From Nymphaea colorata (taxonomy: Eukaryota; Streptophyta; Magnoliopsida; Nymphaeales; Nymphaeaceae): DNA of 64,000 nt. Of the stretch, positions 14,075 through 26,100 are shown piece after piece. Position 1 is the first letter of the stretch, and each line of letters starts with the position of its first letter. Under the pieces are notes generated by a model. It searched no databases and had not been told where the DNA came from. It saw nothing but the letters and a program-made list of their open reading frames with translations. Location: positions 18,892,354-18,956,353 of the forward strand of contig NC_045139.1 in the NCBI RefSeq assembly GCF_008831285.2, written 5' to 3'. Made by a program: the position numbers and the translations under genes.

Positions 14075-17000
14075 TACTGTTTTTTCCATGTGAAAAGTTA
14101 TGCATTCTAAAAGGTTTTGTTTCTTGTTTTGGTTGAGCTGCAGCACCCTCTGGTTCTACCCCTGGAACACCTTTGCCACATGTTAAATTGCTGCTTTTTA
14201 TTCTCGAGCGTCTTCAGAAGTATGTGAAACTTCCGATGAAGAAGTTGCTTGCTCTTCAATGTCCCTCATCCTTTCTTCATTTCCTGATTTTTCTGTTCTT
14301 GTTCTATTTTTGCATATGAATTGCAGAAAAGACACTTATGGTGTGTTCTCTGAGCCTGTTGACCCTGAGGAGGTAAGCCTCTTTCAAAGCAATACAATTT
14401 TTTTCCAAAACTTTTCCCTCCCTCTATTTCTTTGTTTATTTTCAGTTGCACTAAAATGAATTAGCTGTCAGCTTCCAGATTATCATGATATTATTGAGCA
14501 CCCAATGGATTTCAGCACAATCAGAAAGAAGCTTAATACTGGAGTTTATACCACTTTGGAAGCGTTTGAGGTTGGTTAAAACAAAGCCAATCCAATATTC
14601 ATACCATAGCCTTTAGTTGTCGTATTGTCATTAGTTGGAAACAAGTTCGGACTTGGTTAAAAACTACACACATGCACATGCATGTTAATAGATGTCTGTT
14701 TACATGCAAGCTGGAATAAACATTTAGCGTTTTTATTATGTTTGGTTATGCAAAAATGTAGCAACGTTTATGAACATATTCCGAGTGAAATCTATTTCAT
14801 CTATGTGCAGAGTGACGTATTCCTGATATGCTCAAATGCAATGCACTATAATGCTCCTGAGACCATCTATTTTAGACAGGTAGAGTATAATTATGTATTT
14901 GTCTGCATGGTTGGTCTATGTGTATCTGTTTCTGGTTGTCTAACTTTAAACTTTTCTGCCTCAACCAGGCACGTGCTATTCAAGACCTTGCGAAGAAAAA
15001 TTTTCAGAATTTAAGACAAGATGGTCATGGTACAGAACCGGATTCCAGACCTCAAAGGGGTAGACCTAGCTTGGTAAAGAAATTCATGCGCCAGTCTGCA
15101 GGCAAATCACCCTTTGAAACTGCTGGTTCTGATTCAGATGCCACACTTGCTAATGCTGGAGAAAATTCTCCATGGTCTAATGCTAATGATGCTAAGAAAA
15201 AAACGGCGGTATCTGAGAAGCCTTCCAGTCTTGCTGATACTTCTATAAAAGCTTCTGTGGTCCTTCGCAATGGCGACTCAAGTACATCGCTTGCAGAATA
15301 CAAATATGAGAAAACTGAAGAAGCTTCATGTATGTAATCCTTGTATACATAAATCTCTCTCTTCTCCCCCCCCCCCTCCCGCCTTCCCTCTTCTCACATA
15401 TATATATGCATGCACTGCATGGGGGACATCAGTTGTGCTTTGTGGTATTGTAATTTCGAGCTTTAGTAGTAGGATTTTTGGATTATGTGTTTAACAATAT
15501 TCTTCTTTGTCAGTTATCAATCACAGAGTAATAAATCTCAAGCAGGGACGAAAACCCAATATATCTGAAGAAAATCGCAGGGCAACATATAAGCTTTCAA
15601 CTCAGTTGGCTGGTAGACCTGATCCAGTATTTAGCATTTTGGATGTAGAAAAGAAGCAGCTTTTACCTGTAAGCAAAGTCACTATTGCCCAAGTATTTCC
15701 TTTAAGCACTGCATATCTTTGTTGCACCTGATTGGTAGCCCAAATTGATTTTCACCTGAGTGATGGCTTCTTATATTACTGAACCAACTGTATGAATGCA
15801 CCAATTCATGATGCCTTGTCTCTGACGAAGACATGGTCAACATGGGGAAGTTGGTTGGGTTCCACTTGATATGTTGGGATTAATTATGTGATGATTGTGT
15901 TTGTCTAAGTTTGTTGGTCAGCACTCTAATCCTTGATATCCTGTTCCGGTGTTGCGCTTTGATGTTTTGCTTGGATTTTGAGAAACCTTGATTTCAACTG
16001 CTGGCTTTGGAAGCTCATATTTTAGATGAACCAGGTTGGGGTTCACATTGAACATGCATATGCTAGAAGTCTGGCACGGTTTGCTGCAAGTCTTGGGCCA
16101 AGTGCCTGGCAGGTTGCTGCACGTAAGATTGAACGGGTCCTCCCCCCTGGAATGAAGTTTGGTCCTGGGTGGGTTGGCGAGGCTGAAGCTCCACCCAGCA
16201 TGAAATCCCTGGTGGAATCTACACCTGCTGTTTCTGCACCAACGGTTGATGCAAGGTGTAATGCACCGCCTGTTTCTGCACCAACGGTTGATGCGAGGTG
16301 TAATGTGCCCCTTGTTTCTGCACCAACGGTTGATGCGAGGTGTAATGTGCCCCCTGTTTCTGCACCAACGGTTGATGCGAGGTGTAATGTGCCCCCTGTT
16401 ACTACACCAACGGTTGATGCGAGGTGTAATGTGCCCCCTGTTACTACACCAACGGTTGATGTGAGGTGTAATGTGCTCCCTGTCACTGCACCAACGGTTG
16501 ATGCGAGGTGTAATGTTGCCCCCGTCACTGCACCAACAGTTGATGCAAGGTGTAATGTGTCAGACAACACTCAAGAATCTTTGAAGGTACCAGTCCCCGA
16601 AGGCCAGCTGAACCCAAGGGTCACCTCTCCACATTTGCTTGCTGCTAATCGGATTGTTGATGCCAGGGAGGGTTTTGGAAATCCAAGAATCTTAAGCAAA
16701 GAGAATACCAAGACGTTATTCAATCCTGCTGTTCATGGTGCCAGGTTTCCTTTTCAGCATCACCAGAATGTCAGTGCTCAGCCATCTCTTAATGGCTTCA
16801 CTGGTGGATATCCTATGGCCCATTTGGCTAAGCAAGCCCAAGGAAGCCCAGTTATGCCATTAATGAGGCCTGCCAAACAGCAGGAAAGCATCGGTTTGTC
16901 AAACTCAAAGTCTGGCAAAGAAGCAATGTCTTCTCGTCTGCTTGATATGGCTAATAGAAACAACATTATCCAGGCGACCCCATCGAAGCAGTTGGCATCC

Positions 17001-17282
17001 GAGCAATTTAGGCCTCCTTCCGACAGAAAAGCACGGATAGACTCTTCAGAAAATTCTAAGCCAGAGAATGCAGTATCTGCAACTGATCATAGTGATAATC
17101 AATTTGTATCTGGGAATGGTGCCCGTCTACAAGCATCCTGGCGAGGACTATCATTGCAGCAGAAGCTGGATACGACCCCTCCAGATCTGAACATCGGCTT
17201 CCAGCCTCCGGGTTCTCCAGTGAGGCAAAATTCTGGCGTACTAACAGAAACACAGCAGCCTGATTTAGCCCTGCAGCTTTGA
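11073..17282 (+). CDS. Bromodomain protein, BRD1/BRD2/BRD13-type SWI/SNF subunit
   Basis: Nine coding exons: 11073-11702, 13753-13798, 14144-14219, 14327-14372, 14472-14570, 14811-14879, 14969-15329, 15514-15668 and 16026-17282. Frames join at every GT-AG junction, giving 912 aa. The N-terminus has a Lys-rich AT-hook-like GRPSL motif (about 12-22), polyglutamine (32-43), a basic patch (91-104) and an acidic run (105-127). A single bromodomain spans about 236-335, with the ZA-loop region around PVDPEELPDY and the acetyl-lysine-binding Asn at about 313 (MHYNAPET). A second GRPSLVKK motif and a conserved GRKPNISEENRRATY block follow. Plant proteins of this layout bind acetylated histones as subunits of BRM-type SWI/SNF remodelling complexes. 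The last exon carries eight copies of a 14-aa repeat. The ATG was chosen because it opens the GRPSL-containing frame after a purine-rich leader. Confidence 0.9.
11232..11280 (+). repeat. Telomere-like CCCTAA/CCCTAG tract inside the coding sequence
   Basis: Several direct units of AACCCTA/GCCCTA run in frame in exon 1 of the bromodomain gene and encode an Asn/Ser-Pro repeat (NPNPSPSPSPIPNSN). The units match the plant telo-box AAACCCTAA loosely. This may be an interstitial telomere-like slip repeat or plain coding low complexity. Confidence 0.6.
13840..14145 (+). repeat. Tandem duplication of the 3' end of intron 2 (bromodomain gene), with AT/GA microsatellites
   Basis: Two copies of a segment start with GATGTACTGTTTTTTCC (at 13880 and 14071, period 191) and continue through TTATGCATTCTAAAA to a branch/acceptor-like end. 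Each is preceded by a long (GA)n, the second also by a long (AT)n (about 13988-14035). Only the second copy ends in the working acceptor CTGCAG before exon 3. The first ends GCTGGAG and reads on into an (AT)n stretch, so it is a decoy or relic acceptor. Confidence 0.85.
16233..16559 (+). repeat. Coding minisatellite, 42-bp unit, about 7.8 copies
   Basis: The unit encodes 14 residues, consensus SAPTVDARCNVPPV, repeated eight times (last copy partial) at residues about 564-672 of the bromodomain protein. Unit boundaries are exact in frame. Neighbouring copies are nearly identical at DNA level (the third and fourth differ by almost nothing), pointing to recent expansion. Each unit carries one Cys, giving a regularly spaced Cys ladder. 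It lies in a region otherwise predicted to be disordered and should vary in copy number. Confidence 0.95.
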
Positions 17283-17411
17283 AATCCTTTTTGACCTAAC
17301 TGTGTTCTCTTGACATGGAGAAGTTGTACTTGTGAAGTAGCTGAAAAAGGCTTCTGCTCCCAGTACCCTTCGTACAAAGCTTCAGGGTTGGTAGGCGAGC
17401 ACTGGGGCCAT

Positions 17412-17417
17412 AATAAA
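17412..17417 (+). terminator. Candidate polyadenylation signal AATAAA (bromodomain gene)
   Basis: AATAAA 130 bases after the stop codon, in an AT-richer stretch. Plant signals are loose, so this is only the best match. Confidence 0.45.
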
Positions 17418-18743
17418 CTGTGGAAGAATGGTGGTGACCGGAAGAGAAGGAAAACGGCCGGAACTGGTTCTGTTGTAAAAGAATTAGATATCTGTACAGA
17501 TTAGTGTACCAGATTTTAAGATGTAGGCGGGTGCCATTTGTATCATTCAAATTAACTATTTAAGTTGTAGAATATTCAGAGGTAGCCTTGCTTTCGTTTT
17601 GGCCTTCTCATAGTTGAATATTCGACTCTACGTACTCAGGACAGTTATTGGTTCAAGATTTGCCTTCTTGATTAGTTACGCCGCAAAAGATCCATGGTTG
17701 CGTCAAGGTGCTCCTTTAGCCATATACGTATATGTGTATGCAGGTACTAGATGTTAGTACCTTTTAGCTAAAACTTTTTTTTTAAAAGAAGAATAATTTA
17801 TGTTCCTTATCTCGCGAAGAAAGTTAAGGAGTTTGATATTTGGAACACATTCTTTTGGCGTAATCTGGTGGAGGTTTGCGTGTCCTCAGCTTGGTTTTGA
17901 AGACAAATTCTACGTGCATTAGAAGCACCTAGGGATTGATGTTTCACATTTTTGGAATTTACGTTTCACAACGCAGTCGAATTTATCGGGATTTTATGTG
18001 TTCCCATGAAATTAGCTTTGATTTAAGATGATACAATATAAATTTGAATTCGACCATCTGCAGTTATAGATTGGAATTGGAATTCTTTTCATCTACTTAT
18101 AATAATGCAAATCATATTTATAGGGCTGTGAAATCCACAAACCTGTGCGCGCCCGAGTAAAAAGCCAAGTCGATAGACATTACTATTGCTACCATGCCTG
18201 ATGTTAAGTTTTGTTGTTTCTTTTTGGCCAACAGAAGCACATAAACGAGACAAGCAATGATTCCATTAGTTGTCCCCAATTCAAATTGATTATGCCTACT
18301 TTTCTTCGGAGAAACACGGATCAGCATAATGTGGCAACTTATTAGCTGAGAAACGGATTTTGAAAAAATGGAACTCGAGCAAATATTTCATTTGAGCGGC
18401 AACATCTATTCTTGATCCAAAAACGGTCGTATGTTTCCGGATTTTCTAACATAAGCCAATTTGCCTTTGACAACTTTCAACATCTAGTTTTACTTGTCAT
18501 TTTGGAAATTATCTGATGTTCCCGATGTTGGTAATGTCGAGATACCTTTTTTATGTAACACAAACAAAAAGAGCGGAACTCCAACCAAAAATGATTTATC
18601 CGTTACTGAAAGTAAAAAACGATCACACCGTCTGAAGTTGTATATGTTGATGAAGGTTGAAAATCACTTCAAAATTCGTGTGTGTCTGAAAGAGAAAGAG
18701 AGAGAGAGGGAGAGAAGTTCTGTGAAGGCACAAAGCACAGTGA

Positions 18744-18749
18744 TTTATT
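18744..18749 (-). terminator. Candidate polyadenylation signal AATAAA (MLH3)
   Basis: On the minus strand AATAAA lies about 105 bases after the MLH3 stop codon. The position is plausible but not proven. Confidence 0.45.
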
Positions 18750-18853
18750 GACGGAGGTGAAAATGCAATGGGAGCATATGTACAGGGCTTTACAAGGAAA
18801 GGAAGCGATCAAATGCAGCAACTCTATCGCTCTTCAAGGGAATGAATTTTCTG

Positions 18854-19082
18854 TCAACCACAATTTCTTGCAGCAGCTAACCGTGCTTTCGCACGTTCAA
18901 GACTTGGCTCATAACGACGTAGCCCATGCCATGATTCTGTTGCGCCACTGCCAGATGAGTTCAGTCTGTTTAACTGCTCGTGTAGGGCTTCCAAGTTAAC
19001 TAATGGAACAGTTGTTGGCCTCCCATGAGCGCACTGCACAAGGTGAGAATACAATTGCTCCTCGCACAAAATCTACAGGCCG

Positions 19083-19129
<47 letters not shown>

Positions 19130-22100
19130 CCTGAAAACAAAGTGAGGTTCGCTTCAACTCATCCACAATGAGAGAGCACTCTGAGGGTAGTAACGTGTCA
19201 CCAAACATTATAGCACCTTCATTTATTTTGCATCAAAAGAGCTTTCAGAAATTGCTACCGTTAAAAGTGCTGCAAACTTGTTATTCAACAACAAATACAA
19301 CAGACAATGCAACCGACCATGCAGGCAGACATGCACATGCATGTCCACATTAAGAAGTGCCTGCTGAAGACTGAAAAGCATGAAATAATTAAAATACCAA
19401 CCTCTGCACGCTTTGTAATTGAGGATACGAAGAACAGCAGGTGGGATTGATGAGGATCCGTCTGTATCAACAAGCTGAGCAATTTTATTGTCCCAGTAGG
19501 GTCATTTGAAGCATCAGTACAATTTTTAAAATAAGGACAAGCAACTAGTTCGATTAAGCACTTCAAGAATTAAATGCTATAGATGAGAAAAGAAGCAAAT
19601 TGTACCACATAAAATTTAGCATGACAAAAAAATAGGCGGTTTAAAAATTTGGTGCTTGTCGACAAAAATACTAAAATAGTTAGATAATCTTTTCTGTTTA
19701 TGCATCTAGCGTTTTTCAAGATGGTGTAGTTGATTCACCACCTGACGAAACTGAAGCATTTAAGTGTTATTTTCATTCACACCTTTTAGAAATTAAAACT
19801 TGTCACTTAAACTCCACGATGTTCCCTAGCGACATAGATAAAGCTTTCTAAGAAAGAGATTGCTGAAAGAAATGAATAAAAGAAGACATACTTGGTAAAG
19901 ACGTAGATAATGAAGCTCAGAATCCTAATAGAGTAGAATGGATACATTTCCATCTAAAGTATATCACATTGCCAGTAAAAGGGTTGCATTGTCAACTACA
20001 TGATCAAAACCAATCTTCATAGAGCTGTAACTTCCATTAAGTGTGCATAGCAACAAGCTAACAATAAGAACACTTTGAGCATCTGATGAGGTCATTTAAC
20101 ATTTAAATATAGATCGCTGTTTTCTTTGTTTACTAGAAACCAAGCTTCTTAGACCAGCCATTGTCCGTATAGTGAAAGTCAAATATTAATAAACCACTTG
20201 AAGGTGAAAATGTTACAAAGTCCATTCGATAACAAATTACACATTCTTCCAGAACTATGAGAAACAAAGCAACTTCATATGGACAATTTGCATAGACAGC
20301 CAGCAAAACGTTAGAGGCTTGAAAAGGCGTGCACACGGGCACTCTCCCACTGAAGATGCCTCATGAAACAATTTCCTATCCTGGCATAAGTACCTTAACT
20401 GATAACCTCAATTGTGCCATGAATACAATGAACGCTGCGTTGTTATAATGTACATTATGGCAACAGGCTTGAAAAGATGAGAAAGTTTTACCTGATCCAG
20501 AAACTCTAGTAGATCTTTATCAGACAAATTGATCCCCAGTATACAAGGAACCTACAGAAATTTAAAACAATAAGAATGTTGTATAATAAATAAAAACACA
20601 AATTTATCCTCTTAAAAGTTATACCAAAATTGATATAATTTTATATCACATGGGTGCCAGTATTGATGTGGACAACAGCACAAAGCATTTTAAAAAACTT
20701 GGGGCATGGGGAGACAACCATCTATATATGTGTGTGTGTGTGTGTAGCAACAATAAGATTTTAAACAAACAAACACATATATTCATTTTTTGTATTCATA
20801 AAATATAAATTACTAAAAAAACCAAAATATACACAAAAAAGGAAAAAGAGTGCCCGTGTGCACGCCTAGTCCCATACAGCACATGTGTCCAATAATGTTG
20901 TTCCCTCTCTTGTTTTCTTCCTTCTCATTCTCCATTTCCTTCTTTTTCATCCTCTCATTGCAGAGAGAGATGTGGCCGCTACCAGAGGAATTCCATTGCT
21001 GTCTTGATGGATGAGTGCCATGCTGGCCCTGTTGACAGTTCTTTTTGTGTGTTTGACCATCGAAGACTATCACTGCCTCGCCAAAGCCCGTTGTCACTCA
21101 CCAGAGAACTTGAGAATAGAGGAAGAAGAAGAGCAGGCAGCAGAGAAGAGCGAGCAAGAGAGAGAGAGAGAGAGAAATGTGTATATGTGATGAACTTTGT
21201 TTGCATGGATGTATGTGGAGAAGGGGCGGGGGGGGGGGGGGGGGGGGGGGTGGAGAGAGAGAGAGGAATGGTGTATAAGAATGCAAAAAGGCCTACATGT
21301 CAATTCCATTTGTTTGTCAATTCCACTTGTTTGACACAGAAATTCTTAAAAAAGATGCCGAAGCACAATCATATCTAGACAAAGTTAAATGAAGAAGAAA
21401 ACAAGTACATACACTACTAGCAATTGAGCTGTTGCAAGGTGATCCCTAGGATGCAGGACCATAAAGTAAACTTCAATAAACTTGGTGTGTTTGAACGTGT
21501 TGAAGGCAAAAATAAGGAAGATGGACATGACAGTAGTCAGGCATGGCAACTGGTCAATGCACATCACCCTATATCGACCTAGTCCAGCATATTTTAGGAG
21601 CTCAAAGATTGAGGCTGATGCCCGCATGTAAAACAAAGCTGATGTTTGTTTGCCATGTATAGTGGAAAGAGACTGAGTGAAGTATATAGTATATAGAAAA
21701 TGAAAATAAGCAACTAATCCTACGGACAGCTAGAAAAAACTGCGGGTTTCATTACAGCTTTGATTTGATTATATAGAAGTGATTGTGTAGATTGTACGGG
21801 GAAAATCTGTGAAGGCCCTTGTCATTTACAACCAATAAAATGTCAGAGTGAACCACTAAAAGATTATTTGTATACATCTGTAGCAATTTCAATAAAATGT
21901 TCTTGTTTATCAGTAAGTGGATAAACTTAATAAATCTCAAGCTACAAAAACTAATTGCAGAAGGCTGACTGTTTTATTTGATAAACTTTACAACAACTGA
22001 AAAGAACGTTATGTTGCATTCAACTGTTTTTTCTCCTAAACAAAAAAGAAAAACAAAAGGCCCCAGGGACATGCTGTATACTTTGCTAGCCATCCACCTA

Positions 22101-23073
22101 ATAGTTGAAAACCACAAAGGAAAAACAGAACCACAGCAAATCATTAATATTCCATTTTGGAATGTTATTATCATGAAGGAAAATCTATCATTCCACAAAA
22201 AAGTGAGTGAAAGTGTTAAAAATAACAAAAGAGCCTGAAATTCAATTATCAGAATCTGTCAAGAAAAGGAAAGTTTGTTCTTACAGCAATAAGAGTAACT
22301 TTGACAGCCTGTTGGTGGAGAATGTTCAGGTTCCTGCAGAAAAAATGAAATGCCCTTGATACATCTCCATGTACATATTCTATAAAGCTAGATTGGTACT
22401 GCATCTTTGCATAACCTCTGCAATTGACCACTTGATAGAAAAATAAGAAATAAGCAAAAGGAACAAGAGATGACACTTTGTTCCGTGAATAACATTTTAT
22501 CTAATAAAATTGTTGGCCAAAAAGAATTAGGAGGAAGCAGACCAACACCGCAGAAACATGAGCTAATATCATATAGGCAGCTACCTTGTGAAGGAGCACA
22601 TGTTTTCAGCATGGATATCACATATCCAGCCCCATCGCCGTATTTGATCAGTATAATTCTGCAGCAGTTGGAAGCCAAACTCCGGAAGCACCTGAATCGG
22701 CACATCAATAGATAAATGAATGAAGCACATTAAAAAAATAGGAAAACAGGAAAAATGTTGTCAACGTTGCCAAACAGATATGAGGATACAAAATAACGAC
22801 CTTTAAGAACATGGATACAGGTAATGTTTGAATGAGTTTATCCCAGGGAAGGATCCACCTTTAAGAACATGGATACAGGTAGTGTTTGCATTAGTTCATA
22901 CCAGGGAAGGATCCATGCCTATGGTAATATATGAGGATGTAATATTTTGATTGACAAGTGTTGGAATCACTTTGAATCAGTGGACGGACAAACACAACCA
23001 TATGAATGAGAGAGAGCGTTTTGAATGACATGGTGGACGAGAGGAGATAATTTGGAATAAGGGGAAGAGGGAA

Positions 23074-23107
<34 letters not shown>

Positions 23108-26100
23108 CTACTGTCTGCAATGATCAATCAGGACTCAAAGGTGAGGATTAAGACTATCACTATTGCTAATACCAGAGATAGACAAATAGACAGAGAGAGA
23201 GAGGATGAGAGATAGAGAGAGGGAGAGAGAGATTCAGTTGGGTAGTCCTATACTTATTGGAACACTTGAGTGGCATACCCATGTGACATGTGAAGCACAA
23301 TCTTCAAATAGAATGAGATTGGGACATACCAGCTCTTTCCCATACTCCAAGTAAGAAATACTCTTTCCTTTACCCGAGAGTACCTGAGAAAGAAAGCCCA
23401 AATTGTGAATTCACTTTATATATGAAATCAAAATAAATTTTGTTATGTGAACAAATCCAGGTATGTGAAAAAGTACATTTTGATGAAGCTCCTCCAAACG
23501 AATCCGCTCGTCAGCAGCATGCTGAAAAGCAAAATTATTATTAGCTAAAAGTTCCACATATATGCATGACTGGAAGATCAAATATAAACTGAATTCCTCA
23601 CATATCCATTAGAGGTATTACATTTATGGCATATCAAAGAAACTTCTTTTCTTCAGCAGGACATCATACAAAAGCATGCAGCTACCATGAAAATCAATGG
23701 CCTAAATTGCCACAAACATTTTATCCTCAAAAGTCATATTTTTTAACAAGTCAAAAGCAGCTAGGAATATAGTTTTGGGGACGTCGGCCAGGTTTTCCTT
23801 GAGTATTAAGCAGAAAGTTTGCTTTCGTCACAAAACTCATAAATTCAAAAAATTGAGAAGTATACAAAGAGTAGTAGAAAAAGAAAACTAAAAAGCTTCT
23901 TACAAAAGCATCAACAAAATTTAAATGATAAAAGAAACATAAACATGTTTAAAATATATTACAAAATGGTTTCCAAAAAAATCACAACTATGGTCATGAT
24001 ATTCTATGTCATATGGGTGCAAATGCAGCAAAAATTGTGTAAATGCATACATACATACATCCATAAATTGTAAAATAACTTTTTTCATAAAAAAACAAAA
24101 AAGAGAAGGTTTAAAAGTGAAAAAGAAAAGAACCCTAATATCTATGTAGAACATCTCTTATTGTCTCTTTCTCTTTCTCTCTCTCTCTCTCTCTCTCTTC
24201 TCCTCCCTCCCACCCCCACACCCCTTTTCTTCCCAAAAATTGCTGTGGATGCTATTACCCTCCCCTTCAGCAATTTCTCATTTTCTCATCCTCCTTGTTC
24301 TTCTTCTTCCACTTCCATCCTTTCTCCCTTCCTTCCTTCCTACCTTTCCTCCCCTGGCCTCATCCTTCTCGTTCTTCTACTTCTACTTCCCTCCTTTCTC
24401 CCTTCCTTCCTTCCTACCTTTCCTCCTCCGACCTCATCCTTCTTGTTCTTCTTCTTCCTACCTTTCCTCTCCCAGCCCCACAACCCTCACCCCCATTACT
24501 CACTTCTCATCCTCCTCGTTCTTCTTCTTCTACTTCCCTCCTTTCCCCCTTCCTTCCTTCCTTTCCCCTTCCTTCCTTCCTTTCCTCCATCAGCCCACTC
24601 CACCCCCCCCCCTCCTCCTCCTTCCTCCATTTCTCACTTCTCATCTTTCTCGTTCATCTTCTTCTACTTCCCTGCTTTCCCCCTTCCTTCCTTCCTTTCC
24701 TTTCCTCCACCAGCCCACCCCACCCTTCTCCTCCCCCTCCTTCCAGTGCTGCCGCACCCAAGGAGCACTTTCACCTGCATCAGTAAGGATGCAGCAGGCT
24801 AAATGGTACATCATAGGTCATTATTGGCAATCAACAAATGATTATATCCAGAGAGATGTCACACCAAGCCAAGCAACACGTTATGTTGTTGTAAGAAGGC
24901 AAACGTAATAGAGCTTGAAGCCCAAAATAGCTACAATGCCATTCCAAACTTGCATTGTGGTCCTTCCTGGAATCCGCAGAAACTCCCACTCATGACTCCT
25001 TAGATGTTCATACTTCATATACATCTCACAATAGAACTTTTGGTGCCACCTGGTTGAAAGATGATCTTCTGCCTAATCATGGCTTAATATCTTGTTTCTC
25101 TTCTAGTCCACATCTATCATCCATGTGCCATGTAATTTTTCCAAAACCTATTTCTCAATATCAGACTCAAATTGATAGCCATTACAAAATGATTATCACT
25201 AGCTTAAGTTGGGAAATCCGTCATTTTTCAATCTTTCTCATATATAACAAATTTATGCATGCATCTTAATGGATTAAATTAGTTTTGCACACTTCAGAAG
25301 AAAAGGATCACCACAAATAGACAGGAGTGATGTCCACTACTACAATCGACTATGTTGAAAGAGCAAGGATAAGAAACCTGGTCAACAACAGCAAGAACTC
25401 CACCAGCGGTAATTGGGATAAATTTTCTATCAAGCTGTTGGAGGACTTTTGCAGCTTCAAGATAATCCTTACTGATAGATTCAGGCACCAAGCAGCTACC
25501 GGAAAGGTACAGCAATCCAGATGATATATTAAGTACACCATCCAAGCAGTCAGATGATGCACTGTGCTTATTTTCGATCTACAGGAAAGAAAAAATTGTT
25601 AGACCACAAAAGGATTTCATTTAGCTTTTTCAATAATTGGGTTTGTTGGTCACGGACTAACCATCATAACATCATTGACAAGATCCTCTTCGGACTCAGG
25701 CTCCCCATTCCTCCACTTAGTGGGAAGAGTTCCTGCATTGGTGCAGAAACAACTTTCATAGAGCCTAAGCTTCATGCTTATGCACGGAACTTCCACAGAC
25801 AAGTTAGCAACCATTACCTTCAATGGCTTCAGTAAAAGAACAATTCCCAAGATACAATTTGCGTTTATTCATGTTTGTGTAGTGTTGCTCATCAGTGCAT
25901 TTTCTGAATAGAAGATCAGATGAGACTCTATAACCAGTAACCTCAATAAATGGAAGCCACAAACTTTTACCTGATATATGGATGGCCGGTGCTTAAAGTA
26001 ACCTGCTTGACCACCTCTGGAGGAAAGTATTTCTGCTCCAAGCATTTCCTTCTGCAACATGCTGCCAGAAAACCCAACCACATTCTCCTTATGAACAATT

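Larger units (their letters stand above)
17283..18853. other. Convergent 3' flanks of the bromodomain and MLH3 genes
   Basis: The bromodomain (+) and MLH3 (-) genes end facing each other here. A candidate polyadenylation signal AATAAA for the bromodomain gene is at 17412-17417, and one for MLH3 (reading minus) is at 18749-18744. The space between has no conserved open frame. Confidence 0.7.

Noticed and set aside
13806..14105. Ser-Leu and Ile-Tyr repeat peptide on minus
   Set aside because: Pure translation of GA and AT microsatellites.
16043..16570. 175-aa minus-strand repeat protein
   Set aside because: Mirror of the coding minisatellite; the plus frame continues the bromodomain protein.
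22801..22916. CRISPR-like direct repeats
   Set aside because: Only two adjoining copies with no spacers, in a eukaryotic intron.
24161..24908. Three overlapping Pro/Ser/Phe-rich frames of 163-222 aa
   Set aside because: Produced by the C/T-only repeat within an MLH3 intron; all three frames look alike because of composition.
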